DNA from: Roseomonas sp.
Lineage (GTDB): Bacteria; Pseudomonadota; Alphaproteobacteria; Acetobacterales; Acetobacteraceae
Length of the DNA: 64,000 nt
Assembly: GCA_020249865.1 (NCBI GenBank)
Contig: JADCEV010000041.1
Location: forward strand, 1 to 64,000
Direction of reading: 5' to 3'
The notes beneath the pieces were generated by a model. It saw only the letters and a program-made list of their open reading frames with translations. It ran no database searches and was not told the origin of the DNA. Of this stretch, positions 1-7,842 are shown piece after piece. Position 1 is the stretch's first letter; every line of letters starts with the position of its first letter. The translations under genes and the position numbers were made by a program.

Positions 1-45
1 GGCAAAGCCGATCCAGCTTGGGTGGGAACGCGCGCGGAAATCCAT
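1..45 (-). CDS. Partial CDS, probable second membrane subunit of succinate dehydrogenase/fumarate reductase
   Basis: Only the first 15 codons lie in the window; the rest runs off the left edge. An ATG overlaps the stop codon of the upstream cytochrome-b-type subunit as TGATG, the usual sign of coupled translation. The visible peptide ends in SHPSWIGFA, which resembles the amphipathic start of the other SDH/FRD membrane anchor, just before its first transmembrane helix. Product assignment rests mainly on position: it directly follows an iron-sulfur subunit and a membrane subunit on the same strand. It could be a different small gene; confidence is limited because nothing beyond residue 15 can be read. 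Confidence 0.4.
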   Translation of the reverse strand, partial: MDFRARSHPSWIGFA

Positions 46-392
46 CAGGCGTAAAGCCCGAAGGCAGCACGGATACCAAAAGCCGCTGTCAGGAGGCCAA
101 GCCCAAGCCAGCAGAAATCCAATCCCCGCCCGCGCCAACCAAGCGTCTCGCCCGCGATGTTGCGGAGCCCAATCGCACCATGCAGCCCAGCCGCCAGCGC
201 AAAGATCACATAAAAGATCAGCCAGGCTTCGGAGCCCTGAGTGCGCGCCAAAATCTCCCGCGCGGAAAGCCCGCCGCGCACGGCGGTGATGATGGTGATC
301 AGATGCACCAGCACCGCAAGCGCCAGGATCATGGCGGTGATGCGCTGCACCACCCAAAGATGCGCCTGACCACGTGCGTCCCTATCAGCCAT
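45..392 (-). CDS. Succinate dehydrogenase/fumarate reductase cytochrome b-type membrane subunit
   Basis: This 115-residue integral membrane protein has three hydrophobic helices (roughly residues 13-38, 56-80 and 90-115), the size and topology of an SdhC/FrdC-type anchor. Histidines in the first and second helices (VLVHLIT, AGLHGAI) are candidate haem ligands. It would anchor the dehydrogenase to the inner membrane and pass electrons to or from quinone. I chose the ATG at 392; the track's start is a TTG five codons upstream. It overlaps the stop of the iron-sulfur gene by 8 bases, so the two are probably translationally coupled. Family assignment comes from topology and context more than from a signature motif. 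Confidence 0.75.
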   Translation of the reverse strand: MADRDARGQAHLWVVQRITAMILALAVLVHLITIITAVRGGLSAREILARTQGSEAWLIFYVIFALAAGLHGAIGLRNIAGETLGWRGRGLDFCWLGLGLLTAAFGIRAAFGLYA

Positions 393-1122
393 GGCGTTTG
401 CCGCCAAACAGGCTCTCCCAGAACAAAGTGCGCTTCAGCCCGGCAATGGCGCCTGATGGGTCAATCTGCTTCGGGCAGCGTTCCGTGCAGGAACGGGTGG
501 AATGGCAGGAATGGCAACCCGCATCGCCCGCCACCGCATCCAGCCTTTCGCCGCGTGCGCCATCCCGCGCATCATTCACCAAGGTCCAGGCGCGGTTGAG
601 TGCCGCCGGCCCCAGATAATCGCCATTCCAGGCGACAATATCGCATGAAGCGTAGCAGACGGCGCAGCCGATGCATTCAATGCCGGCATCGGCTTCGCGC
701 CTGGCCTTGCTGCCGGGGGCGACCACGGCAAATTCATCCGGCACGGCGCCATCCGCCGCGTCCTTTGGTTGAAAAAACCCTTGCGCGCGCTGCCATTTGT
801 CGAAGAAGGGCGCCAGATCAGCCGCCAGGTCGCGGATCACCGGCAGATTGGCCAAGGGGCGCAGTTCCAAAGCGCCATCGGCGCCCACCACTTTCCGCAC
901 ATGCGTCCGACAGGTCCAGCGCGCACGGCCATTCACTGTCATGGCACAAGACCCGCACATGCCAACGCGGCAGGCGAAGCGATAGGCCAGGCTCGGGTCC
1001 AATTCGCGCTGGATATGCGTGACGACATCCAGCACGGTCTGATTGTCGCGCGCCGGCACATCGTAGCGCGCAAAACCGCCCGCATCCTCGCCACGCCAGA
1101 CGCTGACCTTCAGCTGTTCCAT
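385..1122 (-). CDS. Succinate dehydrogenase/fumarate reductase iron-sulfur subunit
   Basis: This 245-residue protein is the electron-transfer subunit linking the flavoprotein to the membrane anchor. The N-terminal half is a plant-type ferredoxin fold with a [2Fe-2S] set (CRVGMCGSC, then C eleven residues later). The C-terminal half carries two further clusters, CIGCAVCYASC and CHSTRSCTERCP. Length is normal for SdhB/FrdB. The track extends the ORF to 1770, but that part is the complement of the neighbouring thiamine-diphosphate gene; the ATG at 1122 gives the expected N-terminus (MEQLKVSVW). It is the first gene of a minus-strand operon and diverges from the gene at 1195. The flavoprotein gene is not in the window, so the direction (succinate oxidation or fumarate reduction) cannot be decided here. 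Confidence 0.9.
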   Translation of the reverse strand: MEQLKVSVWRGEDAGGFARYDVPARDNQTVLDVVTHIQRELDPSLAYRFACRVGMCGSCAMTVNGRARWTCRTHVRKVVGADGALELRPLANLPVIRDLAADLAPFFDKWQRAQGFFQPKDAADGAVPDEFAVVAPGSKARREADAGIECIGCAVCYASCDIVAWNGDYLGPAALNRAWTLVNDARDGARGERLDAVAGDAGCHSCHSTRSCTERCPKQIDPSGAIAGLKRTLFWESLFGGKRHG

Positions 1123-1194
1123 GAACGCCAGAGTAAGGCCACTGGACAGCCTGTCCAGCCCATGGCCTGCTGCATGTAACAGGAGGAAGCAGGC

Positions 1195-2823
1195 ATGGAA
1201 CAACGCGGGGCGGATATTCTGGTGGCGGCGCTGAAGCGCGCTGGCGTCAGCCGCATTTTCACGCTTTCGGGCAATCACATCATGACAATCTTCGATGCCT
1301 TGCTCGGCAGCGGGATTGAGCTTGTGCATACCCGCCAGGAAGCCGCCGCGGTGCATATGGCCGATGCTTGGGCAAGGCTGACGGGCGAGGTTGGTGTGGC
1401 GATGGTGACGGGCGGCCAGGGCCATACCAATGCCATCGCTGCCATGCCGACTGCCATGGCGGGTGAGGTGCCGGTGGTATTGCTCTCCGGCCATGCGCCC
1501 TTGCGCGAATTGGGCATGGGCAGTTTCCAGGAAATGCGCCAGGCAGATATCGCCGAGCCGCTGACAAAACTCTCCTTCACCGCATCCAGCACGGCGGGGA
1601 TTGGCGCCGATGTGGCCCGCGCCTTTCGTGTCGCGCGGTCTGGCCGCCCTGGCCCGGTGCATCTCAGCCTGCCGACCGATTTGATGGATGTGCGCATCGC
1701 GGCCCCCGCTTTGCCCGATGCGGCGGCCTTCGGCGCTGAGCCCATGCCGCTTGGCGCCGGCACAGCGCACGCCATTGCGGGGATGATTGCCGAAGCAGCG
1801 CGGCCCATCATCCTGGCGCCGCCCGCCCTATGCAGCCCGCGCGGCAAGCCGCTGCTCGCTGCGCTTGGTGCCGCCGCCGGCCTGCCTGTGATCCCGATGG
1901 AAAGCCCGCGCGGGCTGAATGATCCCTCGCTTGGCGCCTATGCCGGGGTGCTGGCGGAGGCGGATCTGGTTGTGCTGGGGGGCAAGGCGCTTGATTTCTC
2001 GCTCCGATTCGGACGCACGCCGGGGATTTCGGCGGAAGCGCGCTTCATCCAGATTGACCCTGATGCCGGTGTGATCGCGCGTGGCGCGAAGGCCTTGCCG
2101 GGGCGCATTGCATTGGCAGCGGTGGCAAGTGCTGCGGAGGCAGCCGAGGCACTGACCCGCGCCATGAAACCCCATGCCAATCAGGCATGGGCGGAGCGGC
2201 TTGCAGCAGCCATTGCGTTCCGCCCACCCGGCTGGGCGGCCTTGGCGGGCGCGACCGGTGGCCCGATCCATCCCGCCACATTGTTCCAGGCGGCCAAGCC
2301 CTTTTTGGAGCAAAGCGCGGAGTCTGTCCTGATCAGCGATGGCGGGGAAATCGGCCAATGGGCGCAGGCGATCCTTGCCGCGCCAACGCGCATCATCAAT
2401 GGCCTGGCCGGCGCTATCGGGCCTTCCATCCCCTTCGCCATGGCCGCGCGCGCGGCCAAGCCTGATGCGCGCATTCTGGCGATCATGGGCGATGGCACTT
2501 TCGGCTTTCACATGGCGGAATTCGATACCGCCTGCCGCCACCAGCTGCCCTTCGTTGCCGTCGTTGGCAATGATTCCCGCTGGAATGCCGAATATGAAAT
2601 CCAGAAGCGCGATTACGGCGCCAACCGCACCCATGGCTGCGAATTGGCCCCCGGCACGCGTTATGATCTGGTGGCGGTGGCGCTGGGTGGGCACGGCGAA
2701 TACGTCACGCGCGCCGAAGATATCGCGCCTGCACTGGAACGCGCCTTTGCCTCCGGCAAGCCCGCTTGCGTGAATGTGGTGATTGAAGGCCAGCCCGCGC
2801 CCAATATCAGGATGGGTGGCTAA
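1195..2823 (+). CDS. Thiamine-diphosphate-dependent enzyme, acetolactate synthase-like
   Basis: This 542-residue cytoplasmic enzyme belongs to the acetolactate synthase/glyoxylate carboligase/oxalyl-CoA decarboxylase superfamily. The N-terminal Pyr domain has the conserved cofactor-activating Glu in RQEAAAVHMADAWAR (about residues 47-61). A central Rossmann-like domain follows. The C-terminal PP domain has the ThDP-Mg motif GDGTFGFHM ending at Asn in VVGNDSRWN. A strong AGGAGG lies just before the ATG. Genes encoding TPP enzymes of unknown substrate are common in this superfamily; the sequence alone does not say whether it makes acetohydroxy acids. It diverges from the SDH operon and converges on a sugar-acid aldolase/dehydratase pair, so a carboligase or decarboxylase role in organic-acid catabolism is possible. 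It is not under the nearby TPP riboswitch. Confidence 0.85.
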   Translation: MEQRGADILVAALKRAGVSRIFTLSGNHIMTIFDALLGSGIELVHTRQEAAAVHMADAWARLTGEVGVAMVTGGQGHTNAIAAMPTAMAGEVPVVLLSGHAPLRELGMGSFQEMRQADIAEPLTKLSFTASSTAGIGADVARAFRVARSGRPGPVHLSLPTDLMDVRIAAPALPDAAAFGAEPMPLGAGTAHAIAGMIAEAARPIILAPPALCSPRGKPLLAALGAAAGLPVIPMESPRGLNDPSLGAYAGVLAEADLVVLGGKALDFSLRFGRTPGISAEARFIQIDPDAGVIARGAKALPGRIALAAVASAAEAAEALTRAMKPHANQAWAERLAAAIAFRPPGWAALAGATGGPIHPATLFQAAKPFLEQSAESVLISDGGEIGQWAQAILAAPTRIINGLAGAIGPSIPFAMAARAAKPDARILAIMGDGTFGFHMAEFDTACRHQLPFVAVVGNDSRWNAEYEIQKRDYGANRTHGCELAPGTRYDLVAVALGGHGEYVTRAEDIAPALERAFASGKPACVNVVIEGQPAPNIRMGG

Positions 2824-2897
2824 CCCGCGCTGCCGTCATCCCTTGTTTGATCGAATATTTCGGGGGGCAGCAACTGCATCCACTTGGGTGAGGCCCC

Positions 2898-3539
2898 TCA
2901 ACCCCGCCCATACCCCGCGAAATGCTTGGCCGCTTCGGCCAATTGCGCATCCGTCAACAAGACGGGCTTCAGCCCCGCCGCCAATAGATCGAGGTATTGG
3001 CCGGCAAGATTCTCAACCTCCAAGGCCAAGGCATGCGCTGCACCCAGCGTCGCCCCCACCGCCACCACACCATGATTGGCAAGCAGTGCCGCCCGCCGTC
3101 CGGCTAAGGCACGCAGCGCATTTTCCGCCAGCGCCTGCGTGCCTGCGGTGGCGTGATCCGCGCAGGCAATCGGCCCACCCGCCAGCAGCACCATGTAATG
3201 CAAGGGCGGGATGCCCTTCCGCGCACAGGAAAGTGCGGTCGCGCGCGGCGAATGGGTATGCACCACGGCCGCCACATCAGGCCGCGCGGCGTAAATCGTC
3301 GCATGCAGGCGCCATTCCGATGAAGGCCGATGTCGTGCGCGGCCCAGCGGGCTGCCATCCAAGCCGGTAGTCACCAGATCAGCCACCGTGGTCCGCGCAT
3401 AGGGCAGGCCAGCCGGCGTGATGATGAAACCCTTGGCATCACGCACCGATACATTGCCGGATTTGGAGGGCATCATGCCCGCCTGATCAAGCGCTTGCGC
3501 GACGCGCAGAACCTCCCGCTTCGCCTCGGCGCGGGTCAC
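2898..3539 (-). CDS. Class II aldolase/adducin family protein
   Basis: This 213-residue protein has the class II aldolase fold. Visible marks are SGNVSVRD, the metal-binding VVHTHSPRATALS (HxH) and LLANHGVVAVG with the third histidine. These enzymes are Zn-dependent aldolases, epimerases or dehydratase-decarboxylases acting on phosphorylated or free sugar acids. The track start (3656) lies inside the upstream gene. The better start is the GTG at 3539, which overlaps the upstream stop as ATGTGA and gives MTRAEAKREVLRVAQAL. The overlap with the UxaA-type dehydratase means the two products are made together and probably act in one sugar-acid pathway. Substrate unknown. Confidence 0.87.
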   Translation of the reverse strand: MTRAEAKREVLRVAQALDQAGMMPSKSGNVSVRDAKGFIITPAGLPYARTTVADLVTTGLDGSPLGRARHRPSSEWRLHATIYAARPDVAAVVHTHSPRATALSCARKGIPPLHYMVLLAGGPIACADHATAGTQALAENALRALAGRRAALLANHGVVAVGATLGAAHALALEVENLAGQYLDLLAAGLKPVLLTDAQLAEAAKHFAGYGRG

Positions 3540-5071
3540 ATGGTTGCTCCCAGCATCCAGGGGGCGAATTCCTGCGCGCCGAAACCAAGCGCCTCGCTTT
3601 TGGTGGGCTCGCCGGAAGCCGTGCGCAGCATCAGATCGAAAATGCGCTGGCCGCATTCCTGCACGCTTTCACCGCCTGTCAGGATGGTGCCGCAATTGAT
3701 GTCCATGTCTTCCGACAGGCGATCATACATGGTGGTATTGGTAGCAAGCTTGATGGAAGGTGCCGGCTTCATGCCAAAAACGCTGCCGCGCCCCGTGGTG
3801 AAACACACCAGATTGGCGCCACCCGCCACCTGGCCGGTCGCCCCCACCGGGTCATAGCCAGGCGTATCCATGAAAACAAAACCCTTGGCGGTGACGGGTT
3901 CGGCATAGCGATAGACCTCCACCAGATTGGTGGTGCCGGCCTTGGCCATGGCGCCGAGTGATTTTTCCAGAATGGTCGTGAGGCCGCCCGCCTTATTGCC
4001 CGGCGATGGGTTGGCATTCATCTCGGCACCTTGGCGGGCGGTGTAATCCTCCCACCAATGCATCACATCCACGAGTTTTTGGCCGACCTCGCGCGAAACG
4101 GCGCGGCGTGTCAGCAAATGTTCCGCGCCATAGGTCTCCGGGCTTTCGGACAGGATCACCGTGCCACCATGGCGCACGAGCAGATCAGATGCAGCACCAA
4201 GTGCAGGATTGGCGGTGATGCCTGAATAGCCATCCGAACCGCCGCATTGAAGTGCGACGCAAAGTTCTGATGCGGGGACGGCTTCGCGCTTGGCGGTGTT
4301 GGATTCCGTCAGCACTTCCTTCACGAAATCAATGCCCTTCATCACGGTCGCGCGCGCGCCGCTATCCTGAATATCCATGCTGCGCAGCCGACCGGTCAGG
4401 CGCTGTTCTTCCAGCATGGGGCCAAGCTGATTGACTTCACAGCCCAAGCCAATCGCAATCACATGGGAAAAATTCGCATGCCGCGCGAAGCCCGCCAGGG
4501 TGCGGCGCAGCAGCCGCAGCGGTTCATCCATGGTCATGCCGCAGCCGGTTTTATGCGTCAGCGCCACCACGCCATCCACATTGCCCCAGGCGGCCAAAGG
4601 ATCCTCGCCGGTGATGGGGTTTTTCTCAAACTGGCGTGCAATCAATTCCGCGACATGGGCGGAACAATTCACCGATGTGATAATGCCGATGTAATTGCGG
4701 GTTGCGACACGGCCATCGGCACGGCGAATACCCATGAAGCTTGCCGGCACATCCACATAATCGGTAGGCTTCGCATCCTGGCCCCAGGCGTAATCGCGCG
4801 CGAAATCGCCCATTTCGCAATTATGCGTATGCACCCAGGCGCCAGGTTCAATCGTATCCGTGGCAAAGCCGATGATCTGGCCATAGCGCTTGATGGGCTC
4901 GCCCTTCGCATGCGGGCGGATCGCGATCTTATGACCAGGCGGGATGCGCCTTTCGCCGACGCTGATGCCAGGGGCGACTTCTGTGCCGGGCGTGAGTGGA
5001 ATGCGCGCAATCACCACGCCATCACCGGGATGCAAGCGAATGACAGGCGGCAGGGTGGTGGTGCTGGACAT
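3536..5071 (-). CDS. UxaA-type altronate/galactarate dehydratase family protein
   Basis: This 511-residue protein combines an N-terminal SAF-like domain (about residues 10-90, with VHTHNCEMGDFARDY) with the altronate/galactarate dehydratase core. Core motifs include SVNCSAHVAELIA, TGCGMTMDEP, GLGCEVNQ and NPSPGNKAGGLTTILEKSLG. Family members remove water from sugar acids to give 2-keto-3-deoxy acids, using iron or manganese. The ATG at 5071 is preceded by GGGGGA at a good distance; the longer track start has no support and runs toward the riboswitch on the other strand. It is the first gene of a two-gene operon with the class II aldolase. The exact substrate (altronate, galactarate or another) cannot be told from sequence. 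Confidence 0.88.
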   Translation of the reverse strand: MSSTTTLPPVIRLHPGDGVVIARIPLTPGTEVAPGISVGERRIPPGHKIAIRPHAKGEPIKRYGQIIGFATDTIEPGAWVHTHNCEMGDFARDYAWGQDAKPTDYVDVPASFMGIRRADGRVATRNYIGIITSVNCSAHVAELIARQFEKNPITGEDPLAAWGNVDGVVALTHKTGCGMTMDEPLRLLRRTLAGFARHANFSHVIAIGLGCEVNQLGPMLEEQRLTGRLRSMDIQDSGARATVMKGIDFVKEVLTESNTAKREAVPASELCVALQCGGSDGYSGITANPALGAASDLLVRHGGTVILSESPETYGAEHLLTRRAVSREVGQKLVDVMHWWEDYTARQGAEMNANPSPGNKAGGLTTILEKSLGAMAKAGTTNLVEVYRYAEPVTAKGFVFMDTPGYDPVGATGQVAGGANLVCFTTGRGSVFGMKPAPSIKLATNTTMYDRLSEDMDINCGTILTGGESVQECGQRIFDLMLRTASGEPTKSEALGFGAQEFAPWMLGATM

Positions 5072-5181
5072 GGGCGATCCCCCTTTGGCGAATGTTACGC
5101 CCCTTCTACCCCCGAGCGCGCCCCCTGCGCCACCGCCGCCCTTGCGCAAGCCTGCGTGAGGGCGCAATTAAATACCTGAGA

Positions 5182-5271
5182 CACCTGGGGGAGCCCTTTT
5201 GGGGCTGAGAGGCGGGCTTCACCCGCGACCCCTGGAACCTGACCCGGTTCGGACCGGCGTAGGGAAGGGTG
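5182..5271 (+). promoter_or_regulatory. TPP riboswitch (THI element) aptamer
   Basis: The sequence shows the near-invariant parts of the thiamine pyrophosphate aptamer in order: GGGGGAGCCC, the pyrimidine-binding GGGGCTGAGA, a short P3 hairpin (CGGG cttc ACCCG), ACCCCTGGAACCTGAC, a P5 hairpin (CCGGT tcg GACCGG) and CGTAGGGAAGGG. CACCT at 5182-5186 can pair with AGGGTG at the 3' end to close P1. A weak promoter, with a -10-like TAAATA at 5169-5174, would start transcription about where the aptamer begins. It points to the binding-protein gene at 5372; the gene on the left is on the other strand. TPP binding normally lowers expression in this class. Confidence 0.95.
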
Positions 5272-5371
5272 CATCGCCTGCGCGCTTACGTTTTGCCCCT
5301 ATCCGGGGCTGGCGCAGCCCAGGCCAAAGCCCCCTTCCCACGTTGGCCGACAGGAAGCGAAGGAATTGGGG
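5272..5371 (+). promoter_or_regulatory. Leader and possible expression platform of the TPP riboswitch
   Basis: This is the untranslated stretch between aptamer and start codon. No hairpin followed by a U-tract is visible, so regulation is more likely at translation initiation. CCCTTCCC at 5332-5339 is an exact 8-base complement of GGGAAGGG (5262-5269), the 3' strand of aptamer helix P1. Its CTTCC can instead pair with GGAAG at 5353-5357, beside the Shine-Dalgarno AAGGAA (5360-5365). These exclusive pairings would couple ligand binding to ribosome access. A local GCCCC/GGGGC hairpin lies at about 5295-5310. The pairing is seen; the mechanism is inferred. Confidence 0.5.
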
Positions 5372-6949
5372 ATGTATCGTCGTTCACTTCTCGCCACCGC
5401 TTTGGCCGCACCTTTGGCGCGCCCTGCCCTGGCCCAGCCCAGCCGCGCGCGCACGCTGCGCTTCATGCCGCAGGCCGCACTCGCCAATCTGGACCCGATC
5501 TTCAGCCCCAGCACCATCATCACGACGCATGCCTATTGCGTGTTTGATACGCTCTATGGCGCCAATCGCGCGCTGCAACCGCGCCCGCAAATGGCGGAAG
5601 GCCATAGCGTGGAAGATGACGGCAAGCGCGTGAAAATCCGCCTGCGCGATGGCCTGCGCTGGCATGATGGTGAGCCCGTGCGCGCCGCCGATTGCGTGGC
5701 GAGCATCCGGCGCTGGGCGAGCCGCGATGGCTTTGGCCAAATCCTGATGCGCGCCACCGCCGAGCTTTCCGCCGCCGATGATCGCACCATCGAATTCCGC
5801 CTGCATCGGCGCTTTCCTGCGCTGTTTGATGCCTTGGCCAAACCCGGTGCGTCACCCTGCTTCATGATGCCGGAACGCATTGCGAATAATCCTGGCGATC
5901 GGTCGCTTGGGCTGGAACACATGATCGGCAGCGGGCCGTGGCGCTTTATTGCCAATGAATACGTGCAAGGTGCCCGCAGCCATTATGCGCGCAATGACGA
6001 TTACGTGCCGCGCGATGAACCGGCCGAAGCTGCCTCAGGCGGCAAGCGCGTGTATCTTGATCGGCTGGAGATGATCTGGATTCCGGATGGCGGCACGGCG
6101 GCGGCGGCACTCCGCACCGGGGAAATTGACTGGATCGAATACCCGCTGCCCGATCTGGTGCCGGTGCTGGAACGGGACCGGAATACGCAGACACAGATTT
6201 ATGACCCGAACGGGTTTTTGGGTTTTCTGCGCTTCAATCATCTGCATGCGCCTTTCAATGATGTGCGGGTGCGCCGCGCCATTCGTGATGTGATTGTGCA
6301 ATCGGATTTCATGTCGGCGGTGGCGCTGCCAGGTGACTGGCAGGAATGCCACGCCATGTTCCCCTGCGGCCTGCCAGGCGTGGTGGAATTCCCGCCCGCC
6401 GCGCGCGGTGAAGCAGCGATGGAGCGCGCCCGCGCCGCGCTGCGCGAAGCCGGCTATGCCGGGGAGCCGATCATCCACATCAACCCGAGCGATTTTCCTG
6501 CCGTGACGCAGCAGGGCCGCCTGACGGTAGAATTGATGCGCAGGCTTGGCGTGAATATGCAGCCGATTGAATCAGATTGGGCAAGCATTCTGGCGCGGCG
6601 CAATAACCGCAACCCGCCGGCGCAAGGCGGCTGGCATTTGCACAATACCAATGGCCCGGCGGCGACCATCGCCAATCCCGCCGTCAGCTTCGCCATTCGT
6701 ATGAATGGGCAAGCCGCCTGGCCCGGCTGGCCAACAGATGCGGATGCGGAAGCGCAGGTGGAAGCCTGGATCAATGCCGATGATCAGGCGGCGCAGGATG
6801 CGGCGATGCGGCGCTTGCAGGAAATTAGCTGGGAATCGCTGCCCTTCGCGCCGACAGGTTTATTCCGGCTACGCACAGCCTTCCGGCGCGACCTGACAGG
6901 CGTTTTGCAGGGGCCGAATCCCTTTCTATGGAATCTGCGGCGGGCGTGA
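5372..6949 (+). CDS. ABC transporter substrate-binding protein, family 5, under a TPP riboswitch
   Basis: This 525-residue protein is a periplasmic extracytoplasmic binding protein of the SBP_bac_5 (dipeptide/oligopeptide/nickel type) family. It opens with a cleavable signal (MYRRSLLATALAAPLARPALAQ, twin-arginine-like) and carries the family signature DGLRWHDGEPVRAADCVASI (about residues 90-110). The track start is a TTG two codons upstream; the ATG at 5372 has AAGGAA 6 bases before it. No permease or ATPase genes follow: the next gene is on the opposite strand 6 bases away, so this is a monocistronic orphan binding protein. The TPP riboswitch upstream implies that it is made when thiamine diphosphate is scarce, so thiamine, a phosphorylated form or a thiamine precursor is the leading ligand guess. 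That ligand is inference only. Confidence 0.9.
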   Translation: MYRRSLLATALAAPLARPALAQPSRARTLRFMPQAALANLDPIFSPSTIITTHAYCVFDTLYGANRALQPRPQMAEGHSVEDDGKRVKIRLRDGLRWHDGEPVRAADCVASIRRWASRDGFGQILMRATAELSAADDRTIEFRLHRRFPALFDALAKPGASPCFMMPERIANNPGDRSLGLEHMIGSGPWRFIANEYVQGARSHYARNDDYVPRDEPAEAASGGKRVYLDRLEMIWIPDGGTAAAALRTGEIDWIEYPLPDLVPVLERDRNTQTQIYDPNGFLGFLRFNHLHAPFNDVRVRRAIRDVIVQSDFMSAVALPGDWQECHAMFPCGLPGVVEFPPAARGEAAMERARAALREAGYAGEPIIHINPSDFPAVTQQGRLTVELMRRLGVNMQPIESDWASILARRNNRNPPAQGGWHLHNTNGPAATIANPAVSFAIRMNGQAAWPGWPTDADAEAQVEAWINADDQAAQDAAMRRLQEISWESLPFAPTGLFRLRTAFRRDLTGVLQGPNPFLWNLRRA

Positions 6950-6955
6950 CCCGCT

Positions 6956-7801
6956 TCAGCAGCCGCCCGGCGCTTCTTCCAGCCGCACCAGCTTGGCGCG
7001 CACGGTGAAATCGCCGAAATCCATGATCATCTCATCCGCCACGCCATTTTCGAAATAGCGGAGCGAGACCTCATAGGATGGCGTGCGCGCCCCGCCGGCC
7101 TGTTCGGCATCGGGCTCAAAAAAGGCGATGCGCATGCGCGATGATCCAAGCGTGGAAAGGCTCGGCGCTTCGGGCATCGGCTGAGGCCCCTGCCAGGGTG
7201 AGACCACCGTTGTGGTCTGCTGGGCGCCATCGGCGGTGGTGCCGTCAAAGATCGGCGCGACCAGCAGGCGCTGGCCGGCACGCGCGGCATTCAGCGCGGC
7301 GATGGTATGCGCATTGGGCAAAAGCGTGCCGGGCGGGATGGGCAGTTCCTTCGCTTCCGGTTCGCTGTAGCGCGCGACACCGCTGCCATCGGCGCCAAGC
7401 TCCGCCTGACCGACGACGCGGCTGCTGACCGCGCCCTGCGTTACCTGCGTCAGGCTGAAGCGTAGGTTCCGGCCATCCATGGATTCCAGCGTGGCGTAAT
7501 CGGACCCAGTTTCAAGTTCCGTGCCTTCGCGGTTGCGCAGCGTCATGCTGAAGCGCTGACGCGTCGTCCAGCTTTCGCAGGCGTCAATCAATTCATAGAG
7601 CATGGCGCCAGAAACCTCGACAATCCCGGCATTCTCCCGCGCGCGATCCAGTGTGAGGTCGTAAATGCCGCGATGGGAGGCGAGTGCACTTGCCGTGAGT
7701 GGCGCAAGCGGCGCGGCAGCCGGCGCATCCTTGGCCCCCTGGGTGAAGCCAGGCGTGGCGGGCAGGATCAGCGCAAGGGCGAGAAGGGCAGGAAACCGCA
7801 T
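6956..7801 (-). CDS. eipB: EipB-like periplasmic cell-envelope integrity protein (DUF1849)
   Basis: This 281-residue exported protein matches the EipB/DUF1849 family of alphaproteobacterial periplasmic beta-spiral proteins needed for envelope integrity. It has a signal peptide (MRFPALLALALILPATPGFTQG), then HRGIYDLTLDRAR, YELIDACESWTTRQRF and DYATLESMDGRNLRFSL. The Cys in DACESW and the C-terminal residue Cys (PGGC) fit the conserved disulfide described for EipB. The start at 7801 has GGAG eight bases upstream; the longer track ORF adds a non-signal extension. It lies 95 bases downstream of aspS on the same strand and may share its transcript. Confidence 0.82.
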   Translation of the reverse strand: MRFPALLALALILPATPGFTQGAKDAPAAAPLAPLTASALASHRGIYDLTLDRARENAGIVEVSGAMLYELIDACESWTTRQRFSMTLRNREGTELETGSDYATLESMDGRNLRFSLTQVTQGAVSSRVVGQAELGADGSGVARYSEPEAKELPIPPGTLLPNAHTIAALNAARAGQRLLVAPIFDGTTADGAQQTTTVVSPWQGPQPMPEAPSLSTLGSSRMRIAFFEPDAEQAGGARTPSYEVSLRYFENGVADEMIMDFGDFTVRAKLVRLEEAPGGC

Positions 7802-7842
7802 CGGATACTCCGGGCGGCAGGGGCCGCTGCCGTCTGATACAG

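Noticed and set aside
1123-1770. N-terminal extension of the iron-sulfur subunit ORF to 1770
   Set aside because: It is antisense to the thiamine-diphosphate enzyme; the ferredoxin-fold N-terminus begins at the ATG at 1122.
2824-2897. GCTGCC/GGCAGC hairpin between the convergent genes
   Set aside because: The stem is only six bases with a loop near 30 bases and no U-tract; too weak to call a terminator.
5240-5262. GGTTCGGACC stretch that resembles a tRNA T-arm
   Set aside because: It is the P5 hairpin region of the TPP aptamer; no acceptor stem, anticodon arm or other tRNA parts surround it.
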